In this document: positions 39,960-47,419 of the stretch, one piece after another
Layout of the letters: the number at the start of each line of letters is the position of its first letter
How positions within the stretch are numbered: position 1 is the stretch's first letter
Assembly (NCBI GenBank): GCA_043767025.1
Contig: JAYUHK010000174.1
Location: 1 to 47,419, forward strand
From: JAYUHK01 sp043767025
Lineage (GTDB): Bacteria > Bacteroidota > Bacteroidia > Chitinophagales > Saprospiraceae
Reading direction: 5' to 3'
Length of the DNA stretch: 47,419 nucleotides
Notes under the pieces: model-generated
The model's database searches: none
Told to the model about the DNA's origin: nothing
What the model saw: only the letters and a program-made list of their open reading frames with translations
Position numbers and translations under genes: made by a program

Positions 39960-42227
39960 CTAAAATCTCCAATCCAAGCGCAGCGTCCAGTTGCGCGGAG
40001 CTTCCAAAATTCCCGGACGTGGCATATAGACTGCATTCGTAAGATTTTTTCCGATGATAGAAAATTGAATTTTATCCTTCCAAAAGTGCATCGCAATGCG
40101 CGCCTCTAATGTCGCATAGCCTTTTGTATGGACACTTCTGAATTTTTCTACGCCCGGAATGATGTAAAAAATACGGTCGATCGCCTCCATATTGCTGTTG
40201 TAAATAACGCCGATTCCACCCGAAATTGCTCGATACCGAGTTTGTGCATCAAACTTAAGAATATGCTTATACCGATATTTTAAAATATTGTAATCTGCTG
40301 TTGAACGAGATTTTTCAGCGTCTGTGAGTGCTTCGTAATTTTTAAATTTTGGGTCAATATAAGTATAGCCCATTAAAATTTGGGTTGGCAAACCAAATAA
40401 ATCTCCCTGTCCTGCGAGGCTCACTTCAGCCCCCCGAATGACTGTGTTGCCAACATTTTTAGACTGAAAACCAATAAAAAAGTTTTCTAACACAAACTCC
40501 ATCATATTTTTATACTCCGATTGAAAAAGCGCGAAATCTGCAAAGCCCGTCCAATTTCCTAATTTGATACCTTGTTTGATTCCAACTTCTGCTGACCAGC
40601 CTGTTTCGGAAATCAACTTGGGATTGGGAGCAATTTTTAATGCCCCAACGCTGGTAGAAATAAATTTTTCAGCAATCGTCGGAAAGCGGTATCCCTGCCC
40701 GTAGGAAGCTCTCAAAAAAGTATATTCTGCCGCGTGATAGTTCAGCCCAATGCGACCGACAGGCTTCGCTTCGATGGTTTTACCATTAGGAATACTATCT
40801 TTCCCAATTTTTTGCGGACTGTAAAGAGCATTTTTTTCGTACCGAACTCCCGCAGAAATGGTAAATTTCTTGAGTAGTTTTTTTTCTATCTGTAAATATC
40901 CAGCTATGTTTTGGGAGGAAAAAAGGCTGTCGCCATACAGTGGAGATTGGACGGACGTACCCGTATAAACCAAACCTGCGGTGGCAACCATGTCATACTT
41001 TTCAAAATTCCGTTGAAATTGATACTCGCCATATATAAGGTCTGAAGCGTTGGATTTTCCGCCACTCGTCGTGTTATCCACTCGATAAAAGCGGCTCAAA
41101 ATCTTGTGTCTATTACCAAATTTGTCAAAATAATTGACGAAAGGATCTATGTAAATCCGACTTCGCGTACCTACGGCGATGGTGCTTGGAGTGCCTTCAT
41201 ACTCGCGCCCTTCTCCGAGCCAATAAAAGAAATAACCGCTCTCGCCTTTGTTGAAATTAGCACTACAACCCACTGACAATCTGTCTGTTATGCGATAGCG
41301 AAGACTTCCGTTGAGCCGCCCGTAGCGACTGTAAGTATCTTTCAAATAGCTATTTTCGCTCTGATAAAAACCTCCCAAAACAAGGTCTAATTTACCAAAT
41401 TTTTGACTGTGAAATGCACTCAATCCAGTCGTAGCAGGGGTTTTATTGCCCCACCAGACACGATTTCGCTCCTGCGGTTTTTCAAAAAAATTATAAAAAG
41501 TAGATACTTTTGTGACAGGCTCTGATTTGGCATATCCAGTTCGTATGTTGATAATTCCGTTCATTGCTGCCGAGCCATACAAAGCTGACGCAGCTCCCTT
41601 GACGACCTCTATCTGCTCCACATTTTCCACCGGCAAGTCACTCCAATTCGGAAAACCTGCGTCGGCTTGCAAGGCGGGAATATCATCTACCAACAGCAAA
41701 ACGCGACTTCCTGCGCCATAGGAATATCCAGAGCCACCCCGAATATTTGCCTGACCGTCAATCATATTAAGTCCCGGCACTTTGTCCAACACTTTATCCA
41801 TCGTAGTCACATTTCCATTTTCAATCAGGTTCGGTCTTATGACATCTATGGAAACAGTAGCTTCACCAAGCGGTCGCTCGAACTTGCCACTGGTGATGGT
41901 AGTAGTTTGCAAAAAAGTCAGTTCTTGTGACATTTTTTTATCAAAAGTGTATATTTTTCCATTTTCGACCAAAATCGTTTCTTCTTGTGGCTGATACCCA
42001 ATAAATCGAAATAATATTTTTATTTTTCCGGCAAGAACGGTAAAAATAAAATTTCCGTCTTCGTCGGTTGCCGCGCCCAATTCATTGACTTGGACGGTCG
42101 CTCCGATGAGTGGTTCGTCGGTCACAGTATCTAACAACCGACCTTTTAGAGTAGCTTTTTGAGCTAAAATCATTTGACTCAACAGTAAAAAAAAGCCGAC
42201 GGAAGCGTAAAATTTTCGATTTTGCAT
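39960..42227 (-). CDS. TonB-dependent receptor with carboxypeptidase-regulatory-like N-terminal domain
   Basis: 755 residues from the ATG at 42227 (MQNRKFYASVGFFLLLSQMILAQ, a signal peptide). Residues ~25-110 form the CarboxypepD_reg-like domain ('KGRLLDTVTDEPLIGATVQV', 'DEDGNFIFTV'). The plug follows ('DKVLDKVPGLNMIDGQANIRGGSG', 'VEQIEVVKGAASALYGSAAMNGIINI'), then a ~22-strand barrel ending in an aromatic 'RNWTLRLDWRF', the usual outer-membrane assembly signal. Imports a bulky ligand such as a metal chelate or vitamin with TonB-ExbBD energy. No SusD partner adjoins it, so a SusC role is unlikely. Divergent from the cation-efflux gene. Confidence 0.93.
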   Translation of the reverse strand: MQNRKFYASVGFFLLLSQMILAQKATLKGRLLDTVTDEPLIGATVQVNELGAATDEDGNFIFTVLAGKIKILFRFIGYQPQEETILVENGKIYTFDKKMSQELTFLQTTTITSGKFERPLGEATVSIDVIRPNLIENGNVTTMDKVLDKVPGLNMIDGQANIRGGSGYSYGAGSRVLLLVDDIPALQADAGFPNWSDLPVENVEQIEVVKGAASALYGSAAMNGIINIRTGYAKSEPVTKVSTFYNFFEKPQERNRVWWGNKTPATTGLSAFHSQKFGKLDLVLGGFYQSENSYLKDTYSRYGRLNGSLRYRITDRLSVGCSANFNKGESGYFFYWLGEGREYEGTPSTIAVGTRSRIYIDPFVNYFDKFGNRHKILSRFYRVDNTTSGGKSNASDLIYGEYQFQRNFEKYDMVATAGLVYTGTSVQSPLYGDSLFSSQNIAGYLQIEKKLLKKFTISAGVRYEKNALYSPQKIGKDSIPNGKTIEAKPVGRIGLNYHAAEYTFLRASYGQGYRFPTIAEKFISTSVGALKIAPNPKLISETGWSAEVGIKQGIKLGNWTGFADFALFQSEYKNMMEFVLENFFIGFQSKNVGNTVIRGAEVSLAGQGDLFGLPTQILMGYTYIDPKFKNYEALTDAEKSRSTADYNILKYRYKHILKFDAQTRYRAISGGIGVIYNSNMEAIDRIFYIIPGVEKFRSVHTKGYATLEARIAMHFWKDKIQFSIIGKNLTNAVYMPRPGILEAPRNWTLRLDWRF

Positions 42228-42312
42228 TGAAAAAAAATTAAATGTACTCAACAACAAGCACGCCCAAAATTACTCAATTCGTTGAATAATTTAAGCACAA
42301 ATAATAAAAAAA

Positions 42313-42344
42313 TTTGATTGTTGCCCAAAAAGTATGTAATTTCG
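42313..42344 (+). promoter_or_regulatory. Promoter for the cation-efflux gene
   Basis: TTTG (42313-42316), 20-bp spacer, TAATTTCG (42337-42344; 7 of 8 to TAnnTTTG). It lies 18 bp before the ATG at 42362, showing that the upstream in-frame start at 42314 is not used. Confidence 0.6.
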
Positions 42345-42361
42345 CTTCTGAAAAATCACCA

Positions 42362-43351
42362 ATGTCTAAAGCAATCGAAAGTTATCAGACGCAAAAAAAA
42401 TTAGCAACTGTCGCAGTTTTGCTTTTTTTTGTAAAAATTATTGCTTGGTATCTGACCAATTCAGTAGCTATTTTGACAGATACTTTGGAGTACACTATCA
42501 ACGTAATCAGTAGTTTTGTAGGGCTTTACAGCCTTCGGATTGCGTCCATGCCACGCGACGCAAACCACCCTTATGGGCACGGAAAGGTAGAATTTTTGTC
42601 CGCCGCCGTCGAGGGAACGCTTATGGTAGCCTCCAGTTTTTTGATTATTTTTCAGGCACTCGGCAATCTTTTGCAGCCACACTCTATTGCAAAGTTGGAT
42701 TATGGCATTTATTTGGTCGCTTTCACCGCAGTCATCAATTATGGTATGGGTGAATATGCGATTCGGACGGGAAAGAAAAACAGTTCGCTCGCGCTCATTG
42801 CTTCTGGCAAACATCTTAAGTCCGATACTTACGCAACTATCGGAATTGTGACGGGGTTAATTCTTATTTATTTCACAAATTTGGTTTGGATAGACAGTTT
42901 GGTGGCTATTATTTTTTCGATTGTTATCGTGGTTTCGGGATATAAAATCTTAAGAAGTTCGGTAGCGGGCATTATGGACGAAGCCGACGAAGAGCTGTTA
43001 GAAAAAATAATTAAGTCACTTCAAGCCGCTCGAAAAGAAAATTGGATAGATATGCACAATTTGCGAATCATCAAATATGGCGAAACTTTACATTTTGATT
43101 GTCACCTTACCGTTCCTTGGTACCTGAATGTCCACGAGGCGCATAAAGAAATTGACGACCTCGCCGATTTGATAAAAAAGAGTTTTGGAGAAAGCGTAGA
43201 ACTCTTCGTCCACACAGATGGTTGTTTGGATTTTTCTTGCAAAATATGCTCAAAAAGTGACTGCAAAGTGCGAGTGTCACAATTTGAGAAAAAAATTAAT
43301 TGGACTATCGAAAATATTTCAAATAACAAAAAACATAATGCAGAAATGTGA
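42362..43351 (+). CDS. Cation diffusion facilitator (CDF) metal-efflux protein
   Basis: 329 residues from the ATG at 42362. Six membrane segments in the N-terminal ~200 residues. Metal sites appear as 'NSVAILTDTLEYTINVISS' (Asp in helix 2) and 'SGKHLKSDTYATIGIVTGLI' (His/Asp in helix 5), with 'HPYGHGKVEFLSAAVEG' between. A cytoplasmic domain follows ('MDEADEELLEKIIKSL', 'HFDCHLTVPWYLNVHEAHKEIDDL'). It ends in a Cys cluster, C-L-D-F-S-C-K-I-C-S-K-S-D-C, probably a metal sensor. Exports Zn, Fe, Mn or Co by proton antiport. First gene of a cluster with GNAT, TonB receptor and a small membrane protein. Confidence 0.93.
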   Translation: MSKAIESYQTQKKLATVAVLLFFVKIIAWYLTNSVAILTDTLEYTINVISSFVGLYSLRIASMPRDANHPYGHGKVEFLSAAVEGTLMVASSFLIIFQALGNLLQPHSIAKLDYGIYLVAFTAVINYGMGEYAIRTGKKNSSLALIASGKHLKSDTYATIGIVTGLILIYFTNLVWIDSLVAIIFSIVIVVSGYKILRSSVAGIMDEADEELLEKIIKSLQAARKENWIDMHNLRIIKYGETLHFDCHLTVPWYLNVHEAHKEIDDLADLIKKSFGESVELFVHTDGCLDFSCKICSKSDCKVRVSQFEKKINWTIENISNNKKHNAEM

Positions 43352-43381
43352 CAGGGTTAAAAATTCTATTTCAACTAAAAT

Positions 43382-43942
43382 ATGTTTACTTTTACAAGAG
43401 CTCAACTCGAAGATATAGACGGTGTCATGCAGCTGCAAGAAAGAAATCTGCTGCGCAATGTTCCACTTGAAAGACAATCAAGCGGCTTCGTGACGACTCC
43501 TTTTAGTGACCAACAGTTAAATTCCGTTATTCAAGAAAATGGATTGTTTGTAGTCAAGCAAGGCGAAAATATAGTCGGCTACGCCTTTGCCGCCTCTTGG
43601 GATTATTTTTCGCAGTGGGCAATTTTTCCTTACATGGTATCCCGATTTCCTAACCTAACCTTTGATAATCAAGTACTTACGAAAGAAAAAACATTTCAGT
43701 ACGGACCGATTTGTATAGATGAAATGCTGCGTGGCACGGGACTTTTTCAACAACTTTTTGAAACGATGCGAGTAGGAATGAGTGCGGCATATCCGGTTGG
43801 AGTTACGTTTATCAACAAAATAAATCATCGCTCCTTTAAAGCCCACACACAAAAACTAAAAATGACGGTAGTGGACGAATTTTCATTCAACGGAAATAAC
43901 TATTATGGATTGGCTTTTAACACAAATAAAAGCATTGTGTGA
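43382..43942 (+). CDS. GNAT-like N-acetyltransferase
   Basis: 186 residues. 'FTFTRAQLEDIDGVMQLQERNL' at the N-terminus, 'FVVKQGENIVGYAFAASWDYF' (beta 4), 'QYGPICIDEMLRGTGLFQQLFETM' covering the acetyl-CoA pyrophosphate loop (RGTGLFQ matches the usual Q/R-x-x-G-x-G/A), and 'FINKINHRSFKAHTQKLKM', where GNATs have their conserved Asn. Substrate unknown. It lies 30 bp after the CDF gene and 27 bp before the TonB receptor on the same strand. Confidence 0.82.
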   Translation: MFTFTRAQLEDIDGVMQLQERNLLRNVPLERQSSGFVTTPFSDQQLNSVIQENGLFVVKQGENIVGYAFAASWDYFSQWAIFPYMVSRFPNLTFDNQVLTKEKTFQYGPICIDEMLRGTGLFQQLFETMRVGMSAAYPVGVTFINKINHRSFKAHTQKLKMTVVDEFSFNGNNYYGLAFNTNKSIV

Positions 43943-43969
43943 CATTTTATAACTTTAAATATATTTACA

Positions 43970-45997
43970 ATGAAATATTTTTTAATAATTTTTGTGACAT
44001 GGTTCAACTCATTCACTTTACTTGCGCAAAATAAAGATACTATCAAATATATTTTGCTAAATCCAGTCAATGTGACTTCGTATAAAGAGGAATCTTACGA
44101 AGAAACGGCACTGAATATTACGGCTTTAAAGATTGATAGTTTGGCAAAATACGGTAATTTCAACCTGACAGATTTGCTGATAAGAACTCCTGGCGTGACG
44201 ATGCTTTCTACAGGTATTGGTATTGCGAAACCAGTTATTAGAGGCTTGTTTGGCAACCGAATTTTAGTGTTGCTTTCGGGAATGAAGTTTGATAATCAAC
44301 AATGGCAAGATGAACACGGATTGGGACTTTCTGATGTAGGATTAGAAAAAGTCGAGTTAATCAAAGGTCCGATGAGTGTCTTGTATGGTTCAGAGGCGGT
44401 TGGCGGCATCGTGAATTTGGTTGAAGAATACAAACCCAACGTCGGCGAAACGGAAAGCGATGTTTCTCTAAAATTTAATTCTAATACTTTGGGCGGACTT
44501 TTACAAGGAGGATATAAAGTAAATTTTGGCAAAAAGTGGGCGCGAATTAGAGTAGGAATTGAAAATAATGCCGACTATTCAGATGGAAATAATAATCGCA
44601 TTTTGAACAGTCGTTTTGACGGATATTATTTAAAAACTTCGTTTGGATTTCAGCGCAAAAATTGGAACTCTGAAAATAATTTTTCCAGTTCTTTCAATCG
44701 ATTTGGTTTTATTTTTAACGATATTTATAATTTTGTGACACCCGACAAACGTTGGAGTAGAAATTTGTCACAAAACCCAGCACATCTTGTTTTATTAAAT
44801 ATTTTTTCGTCCGAAAATAAAATTTATATTGATTCCAAAACCAAACTAACCGTCAATGCAGGAGTCCAATCCAACCAGCGTTTGGAGAAGGAAGGCGGCG
44901 GCGGTATTAGCCTCAATATGCACCTTCTTACGATGCAATATTTAGCAAAGTGGGAGCGCAAAATGACAGAAAATAGCCGCCTCGTGCTGACCTCTTTGGG
45001 GTCTTTTGAGGACAACACGAATTTTGGTGCGCGCAAGATAATTCCTGACGCATGGATGCAAGAAGCCAACATTTCCGCCTATTTCGAATATAATTTACAC
45101 GAAAAATGGGTATTTGAGAATGGCGTAGGCGTGGGCGAAAAGTGGATAAAAACTTTTTTTACTCCCCGTGTCAATAGTCCTGAAAAAGAAATCAAGCCGT
45201 TTCAAAAATTTGAGCCTTACTATAATTTTTTTAGTGGATTGACTTATTTACCGAACCAAAACTTGAACTTAAAATTTAATATTGCTACGGGTGTTAGGAT
45301 TCCTAATTTGGCGGAGTTGTCGTCCAACGGATTGCACGAAGGAATTTTTACTTATGAAATTGGCGACCCTAATTTAAAAAATGAGCAAAATATAGCTGTC
45401 AATTTTCTTGGAAATTTTAAAAATAAATATGTAAGTGTTTCTGTCACACCTTTCTATAATTTTTTCAAAAATTATGTTTTTCTTGCTCCTACCAAAGAAG
45501 ATTGGTTTGGGTTTCCAGTTTATAGGGTTCGGCAGCAAGATGCCCAACAATATGGAGGGGAATGTTCGATTACGGGATATTTTAATGCTAATTTTGAAGC
45601 TACTACCAGTTATTCAGGAATGATAAGTCGCACGTCGGACGGAAATTTTATACCTTTCACGCCCGCGCAAAAAATTTCTTCGTTGGCTCAATACCAGTTT
45701 TTGAGTCACAAAAATGCTACATTTTCTATGTTTTCGGGAATAGATTTCTGGCTTCCACAATACAGCGTTGCGGTAGGAGAGAAGGCTACGCCTGCTTACA
45801 AAATCGTCCATTTGGGAGCGTCTGCTAAGTTTTTGGGCAACTCGAAGACCTATGATTTTAGTCTGGTCGCCAATAATTTGCTCAATGAAGCCTATTACGA
45901 CCACCTTTCGAGGTTCAAAAATTTTGGATTGTTAAATATTGGACGTAATTTTACAGCGTTGCTCAAAATACGGTTTCATTCAGAATTAAAAAAGTAG
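43970..45997 (+). CDS. TonB-dependent receptor (metal or siderophore type)
   Basis: 675 residues, signal peptide MKYFLIIFVTWFNSFTLLAQ. Plug: 'LTDLLIRTPGVTMLSTGIGIAKPVIRGLFGNRILVLLSG' and 'VELIKGPMSVLYGSEAVGGIVNLVEE'; barrel to a C-terminal 'GRNFTALLKIRFH'. There is no carboxypeptidase-regulatory domain, so it is the shorter siderophore/metal type. 'DNQQWQDEHGLGLSDVGLEKVE' is typical of receptors near heavy-metal exporters. With the CDF pump two genes upstream and an overlapping small protein downstream, a role in metal traffic is likely (inference). Confidence 0.92.
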   Translation: MKYFLIIFVTWFNSFTLLAQNKDTIKYILLNPVNVTSYKEESYEETALNITALKIDSLAKYGNFNLTDLLIRTPGVTMLSTGIGIAKPVIRGLFGNRILVLLSGMKFDNQQWQDEHGLGLSDVGLEKVELIKGPMSVLYGSEAVGGIVNLVEEYKPNVGETESDVSLKFNSNTLGGLLQGGYKVNFGKKWARIRVGIENNADYSDGNNNRILNSRFDGYYLKTSFGFQRKNWNSENNFSSSFNRFGFIFNDIYNFVTPDKRWSRNLSQNPAHLVLLNIFSSENKIYIDSKTKLTVNAGVQSNQRLEKEGGGGISLNMHLLTMQYLAKWERKMTENSRLVLTSLGSFEDNTNFGARKIIPDAWMQEANISAYFEYNLHEKWVFENGVGVGEKWIKTFFTPRVNSPEKEIKPFQKFEPYYNFFSGLTYLPNQNLNLKFNIATGVRIPNLAELSSNGLHEGIFTYEIGDPNLKNEQNIAVNFLGNFKNKYVSVSVTPFYNFFKNYVFLAPTKEDWFGFPVYRVRQQDAQQYGGECSITGYFNANFEATTSYSGMISRTSDGNFIPFTPAQKISSLAQYQFLSHKNATFSMFSGIDFWLPQYSVAVGEKATPAYKIVHLGASAKFLGNSKTYDFSLVANNLLNEAYYDHLSRFKNFGLLNIGRNFTALLKIRFHSELKK

Positions 45998-46548
45998 TGT
46001 TCAAAAAAATAATTTATATTTTTACGCTGTCACTTTTTGTGTACCAAAGCTTTTTTTCTTACTTTACTTTCGAGTGGAGTAAAGCGTGTATCCGTGCCAA
46101 AAATTTTAGCGCAGCAGCGAGCGACGCAACGCAAAAAAATTACGAAATATTTACTTTCTCAAATGGCGAAAAAATAAATTGGGAGGTAGAAAATAAAGAG
46201 TTGTGGATTGGAAAAAAACTCTACGATGTGCGCGAAATCCAAGCCGACGAAGATAAAATATTGATAGTTTGCGAAGCCGACATGAAAGAGGAAAGCCTCG
46301 TAAAAAACTATTTATCTCAACAAATTCCAAGCTCCGACCACTCGGGCGTTGGCGATTGTTTGAAGAAAATTATCCACTCTATTTATCTGAAACCAGACGA
46401 TATTTTTTGTCTATTATTTCCAAATCCTCTGCCTGATGTCACAGAAAGATTTTTTGAGTGGAAGTCTGTAAAACAGCAAAAATTCACTTCTATACTCTTC
46501 CCGCCTCCAGAATTTTTTTTTAAATATGTAGCCTTAATTCACCTATAA
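45997..46548 (+). CDS. Small membrane-anchored protein, unknown function
   Basis: 183 residues, GTG start overlapping the TonB receptor's stop (TAGTG), so it is translationally coupled. N-terminal hydrophobic segment MFKKIIYIFTLSLFVYQSFF, either an anchor or a signal. The middle ('GEKINWEVENKELWIGKKLYDV') is a small beta unit ('FSNGEKINW-E-V-E-N-K-E-L-W'), and the C-terminal half has 'FPPPEFFFKYVALIHL'. Genes of this size and place often sit beside metal-linked TonB receptors in Bacteroidota, but I know no function. Confidence 0.8.
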   Translation: MFKKIIYIFTLSLFVYQSFFSYFTFEWSKACIRAKNFSAAASDATQKNYEIFTFSNGEKINWEVENKELWIGKKLYDVREIQADEDKILIVCEADMKEESLVKNYLSQQIPSSDHSGVGDCLKKIIHSIYLKPDDIFCLLFPNPLPDVTERFFEWKSVKQQKFTSILFPPPEFFFKYVALIHL

Positions 46549-46608
46549 TTTGATGTTTTAGTCAAGTTATATCCAGTCACTTTTTATTAAAAAATTATAA
46601 AAAATAAT

Positions 46609-47016
46609 ATGAAAAATATATTTTGTTTTACGGTTTGTGCTATGATTGTAGCTGGACTTTTCTCCTGCAATAAAGACAGTGGTTTACTTCCAAAAATCGC
46701 TTTCAAGACAGGCGGAAACTATATTTCTGCCAGCGCAAGCAAGGCAGTCAAAAGTACTTTTACGATTGGTATTGATGCGCAAAAAGCGGAAAGTGCCGAT
46801 GTATTGAAAAAATTTAATGTTTCTAAATCCGTTAATGGCGCGGCTTCTGCTACTATTTTTAGCAAAGATTTGAGCGGCGCGGAAGGCGATGCTTACTCCT
46901 ACGACTACTCGGCGACTGTGGATAGCACGGTGGGGCAGGCGAGCAAATATACGTTCACAGTTACAAACCGCGACGGATTGGTCAATCAAGTCACCCTTAC
47001 ACTTACGGGTCAATAA
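46609..47016 (+). CDS. Small lipoprotein with Ig-like beta domain
   Basis: 135 residues (MKNIFCFTVCAMIVAGLFSC; lipobox GLFSC). The mature part 'GLLPKIAFKTGGNYISASAS', 'LKKFNVSKSVNGAASATIF', 'YSYDYSATVDSTVGQASKYTF' and 'TVTNRDGLVNQVTLTLTGQ' is a single beta-sandwich-like domain of a type common in small Bacteroidota lipoproteins. No catalytic residues. It is 60 bp after the metal-linked cluster and followed by a strong terminator. Confidence 0.82.
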   Translation: MKNIFCFTVCAMIVAGLFSCNKDSGLLPKIAFKTGGNYISASASKAVKSTFTIGIDAQKAESADVLKKFNVSKSVNGAASATIFSKDLSGAEGDAYSYDYSATVDSTVGQASKYTFTVTNRDGLVNQVTLTLTGQ

Positions 47017-47044
47017 TAAACCGAAAGAGTGAATTTTTTTACAA

Positions 47045-47081
47045 AAAAGTTGGACGGTTTGATACCGTTCAACTTTTTTTT
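47045..47081 (+). terminator. Rho-independent terminator after the small lipoprotein
   Basis: Stem AAAAGTTGGACGGT (47045-47058) with ACCGTTCAACTTTT (47064-47077), one G-U, 5-nt loop, T-run. Confidence 0.88.
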
Positions 47082-47112
47082 ATGAAAATTTTAACTTTTT
47101 TTATTGTGTATA

Positions 47113-47218
47113 AGTAGTTATAAGTTTTTAGTTTTTAATTTTTAGTCATCATAAACTATTCAAAATCAAGGAATTATGTCGAATATTAAATGTCATCTAT
47201 TTAAGTGCAGGAACTTAT
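47113..47218 (+). repeat. Dispersed ~95-bp repeat, copy C
   Basis: Plus-strand copy of the element at 24113 and 25912, beginning TAGTTATAAGTTTTTAG and ending ATTTAAGTGCAGGAACTTAT. Confidence 0.9.
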
Positions 47219-47320
47219 TAATAATATTTTTATTCTTAAAAATTTATTTTGAAAAATAAATACGCTTCACTAAATGCAATAAGCAAATACTATATAAATC
47301 ATTGATTTTCAATAATTTAT

Positions 47321-47419
47321 GTAGTTATAAGTTTTTAGTTTTTAATTTTGAGTCATCATAAACTATTGAAAATCAATGAATTATGTCCAATATCAAATGT
47401 CATCTATTTAAGTGTAAGA
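47321..47419 (+). repeat. Dispersed ~95-bp repeat, copy D (runs to the edge)
   Basis: Second tandem + strand copy about 210 bp after copy C. It contains ATTGAAAATCAATGAATTAT and ends ATTTAAGTGTAAGA at the edge. Confidence 0.9.

Larger units (their letters stand above)
47017..47419. other. Right-edge intergenic region
   Basis: Contains the terminator and dispersed repeat copies C and D on the + strand. It probably leads to a + strand gene beyond the window. No gene seen. Confidence 0.6.

Overview
The window is chromosomal DNA of a member of the Bacteroidota. This rests on AT-rich intergenic DNA, promoters of the TTTG-N19/20-TAnnTTTG type, two secreted metalloproteases ending in type IX secretion sorting domains, two TonB-dependent receptors, a glycine-rich RRM protein and an LDH-type malate dehydrogenase. 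The class is not certain; the Saprospiria/Chitinophagia side of the phylum is a guess. I saw no rRNA, tRNA, CRISPR array, integrase or intact transposase.

Layout. 1-2313 (-): 5' part of a very large secreted repeat protein that runs off the left edge. 3-18.8 kb: a dense housekeeping block. On the + strand are lpdA, recQ, a GT4 glycosyltransferase and tyrS. After a convergent terminator comes a glycine-rich RNA-binding protein (-), then trxB and fbaA (+). A leftward five-gene cluster gatC / ABC ATPase / GNAT / dapB / dnaG (-) diverges from a deoxynucleoside kinase, a YggS-type PLP protein and an aldo/keto reductase (+). 19.1-20.9 kb (-): an accessory patch with a RelE/HTH toxin-antitoxin pair whose toxin has a premature stop, and a PLD-type nuclease-like protein. 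21.2-27.9 kb: pdhA (-), two tandem M43-like proteases (-) each preceded by the same dispersed repeat, mdh (+) and a small secreted protein (-).

28-35.3 kb is the most accessory part. A GH13 lipoprotein gene is followed by a chain of cassettes. Each junction carries a related ~75-bp repeat with a promoter-like motif (R1-R4). The cassettes hold a HigBA-type pair with a frameshifted toxin, an antitoxin/PIN pair, a leftover 3' end of a second GH13 gene, a gene-free promoter-to-terminator unit that may be a small RNA, and four leftward lipoprotein genes, three of them paralogues. A 53-55 bp direct repeat brackets the lipoprotein cluster. Further right are a GC-richer structured island, five phased 9-T tracts, a 15-bp palindrome and five 11-bp tandem repeats.

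35.4-47.4 kb: a GT9 glycosyltransferase (-), an aspartate aminotransferase (+), and an Rpn-family nuclease gene (-) followed by two free-standing copies of its own C-terminal module, which suggests a toxin with spare RpnS-like antitoxin modules. Then come msrA (-), a TonB receptor (-), and a + strand cluster of a cation-efflux protein, a GNAT protein, a TonB receptor and a small membrane-anchored protein that looks metal-related. A small lipoprotein follows. Two more copies of the dispersed repeat lie at the right edge, pointing out of the window.

Functional links: lpdA and pdhA encode two subunits of 2-oxoacid dehydrogenase metabolism, and fbaA and mdh belong to central carbon flow. dnaG, recQ and the nucleoside kinase serve DNA metabolism; gatC and tyrS serve translation. 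The heptamer TGTGACA/TGTCACA is several-fold over-represented in most of the window and absent from 27.4-39.4 kb.
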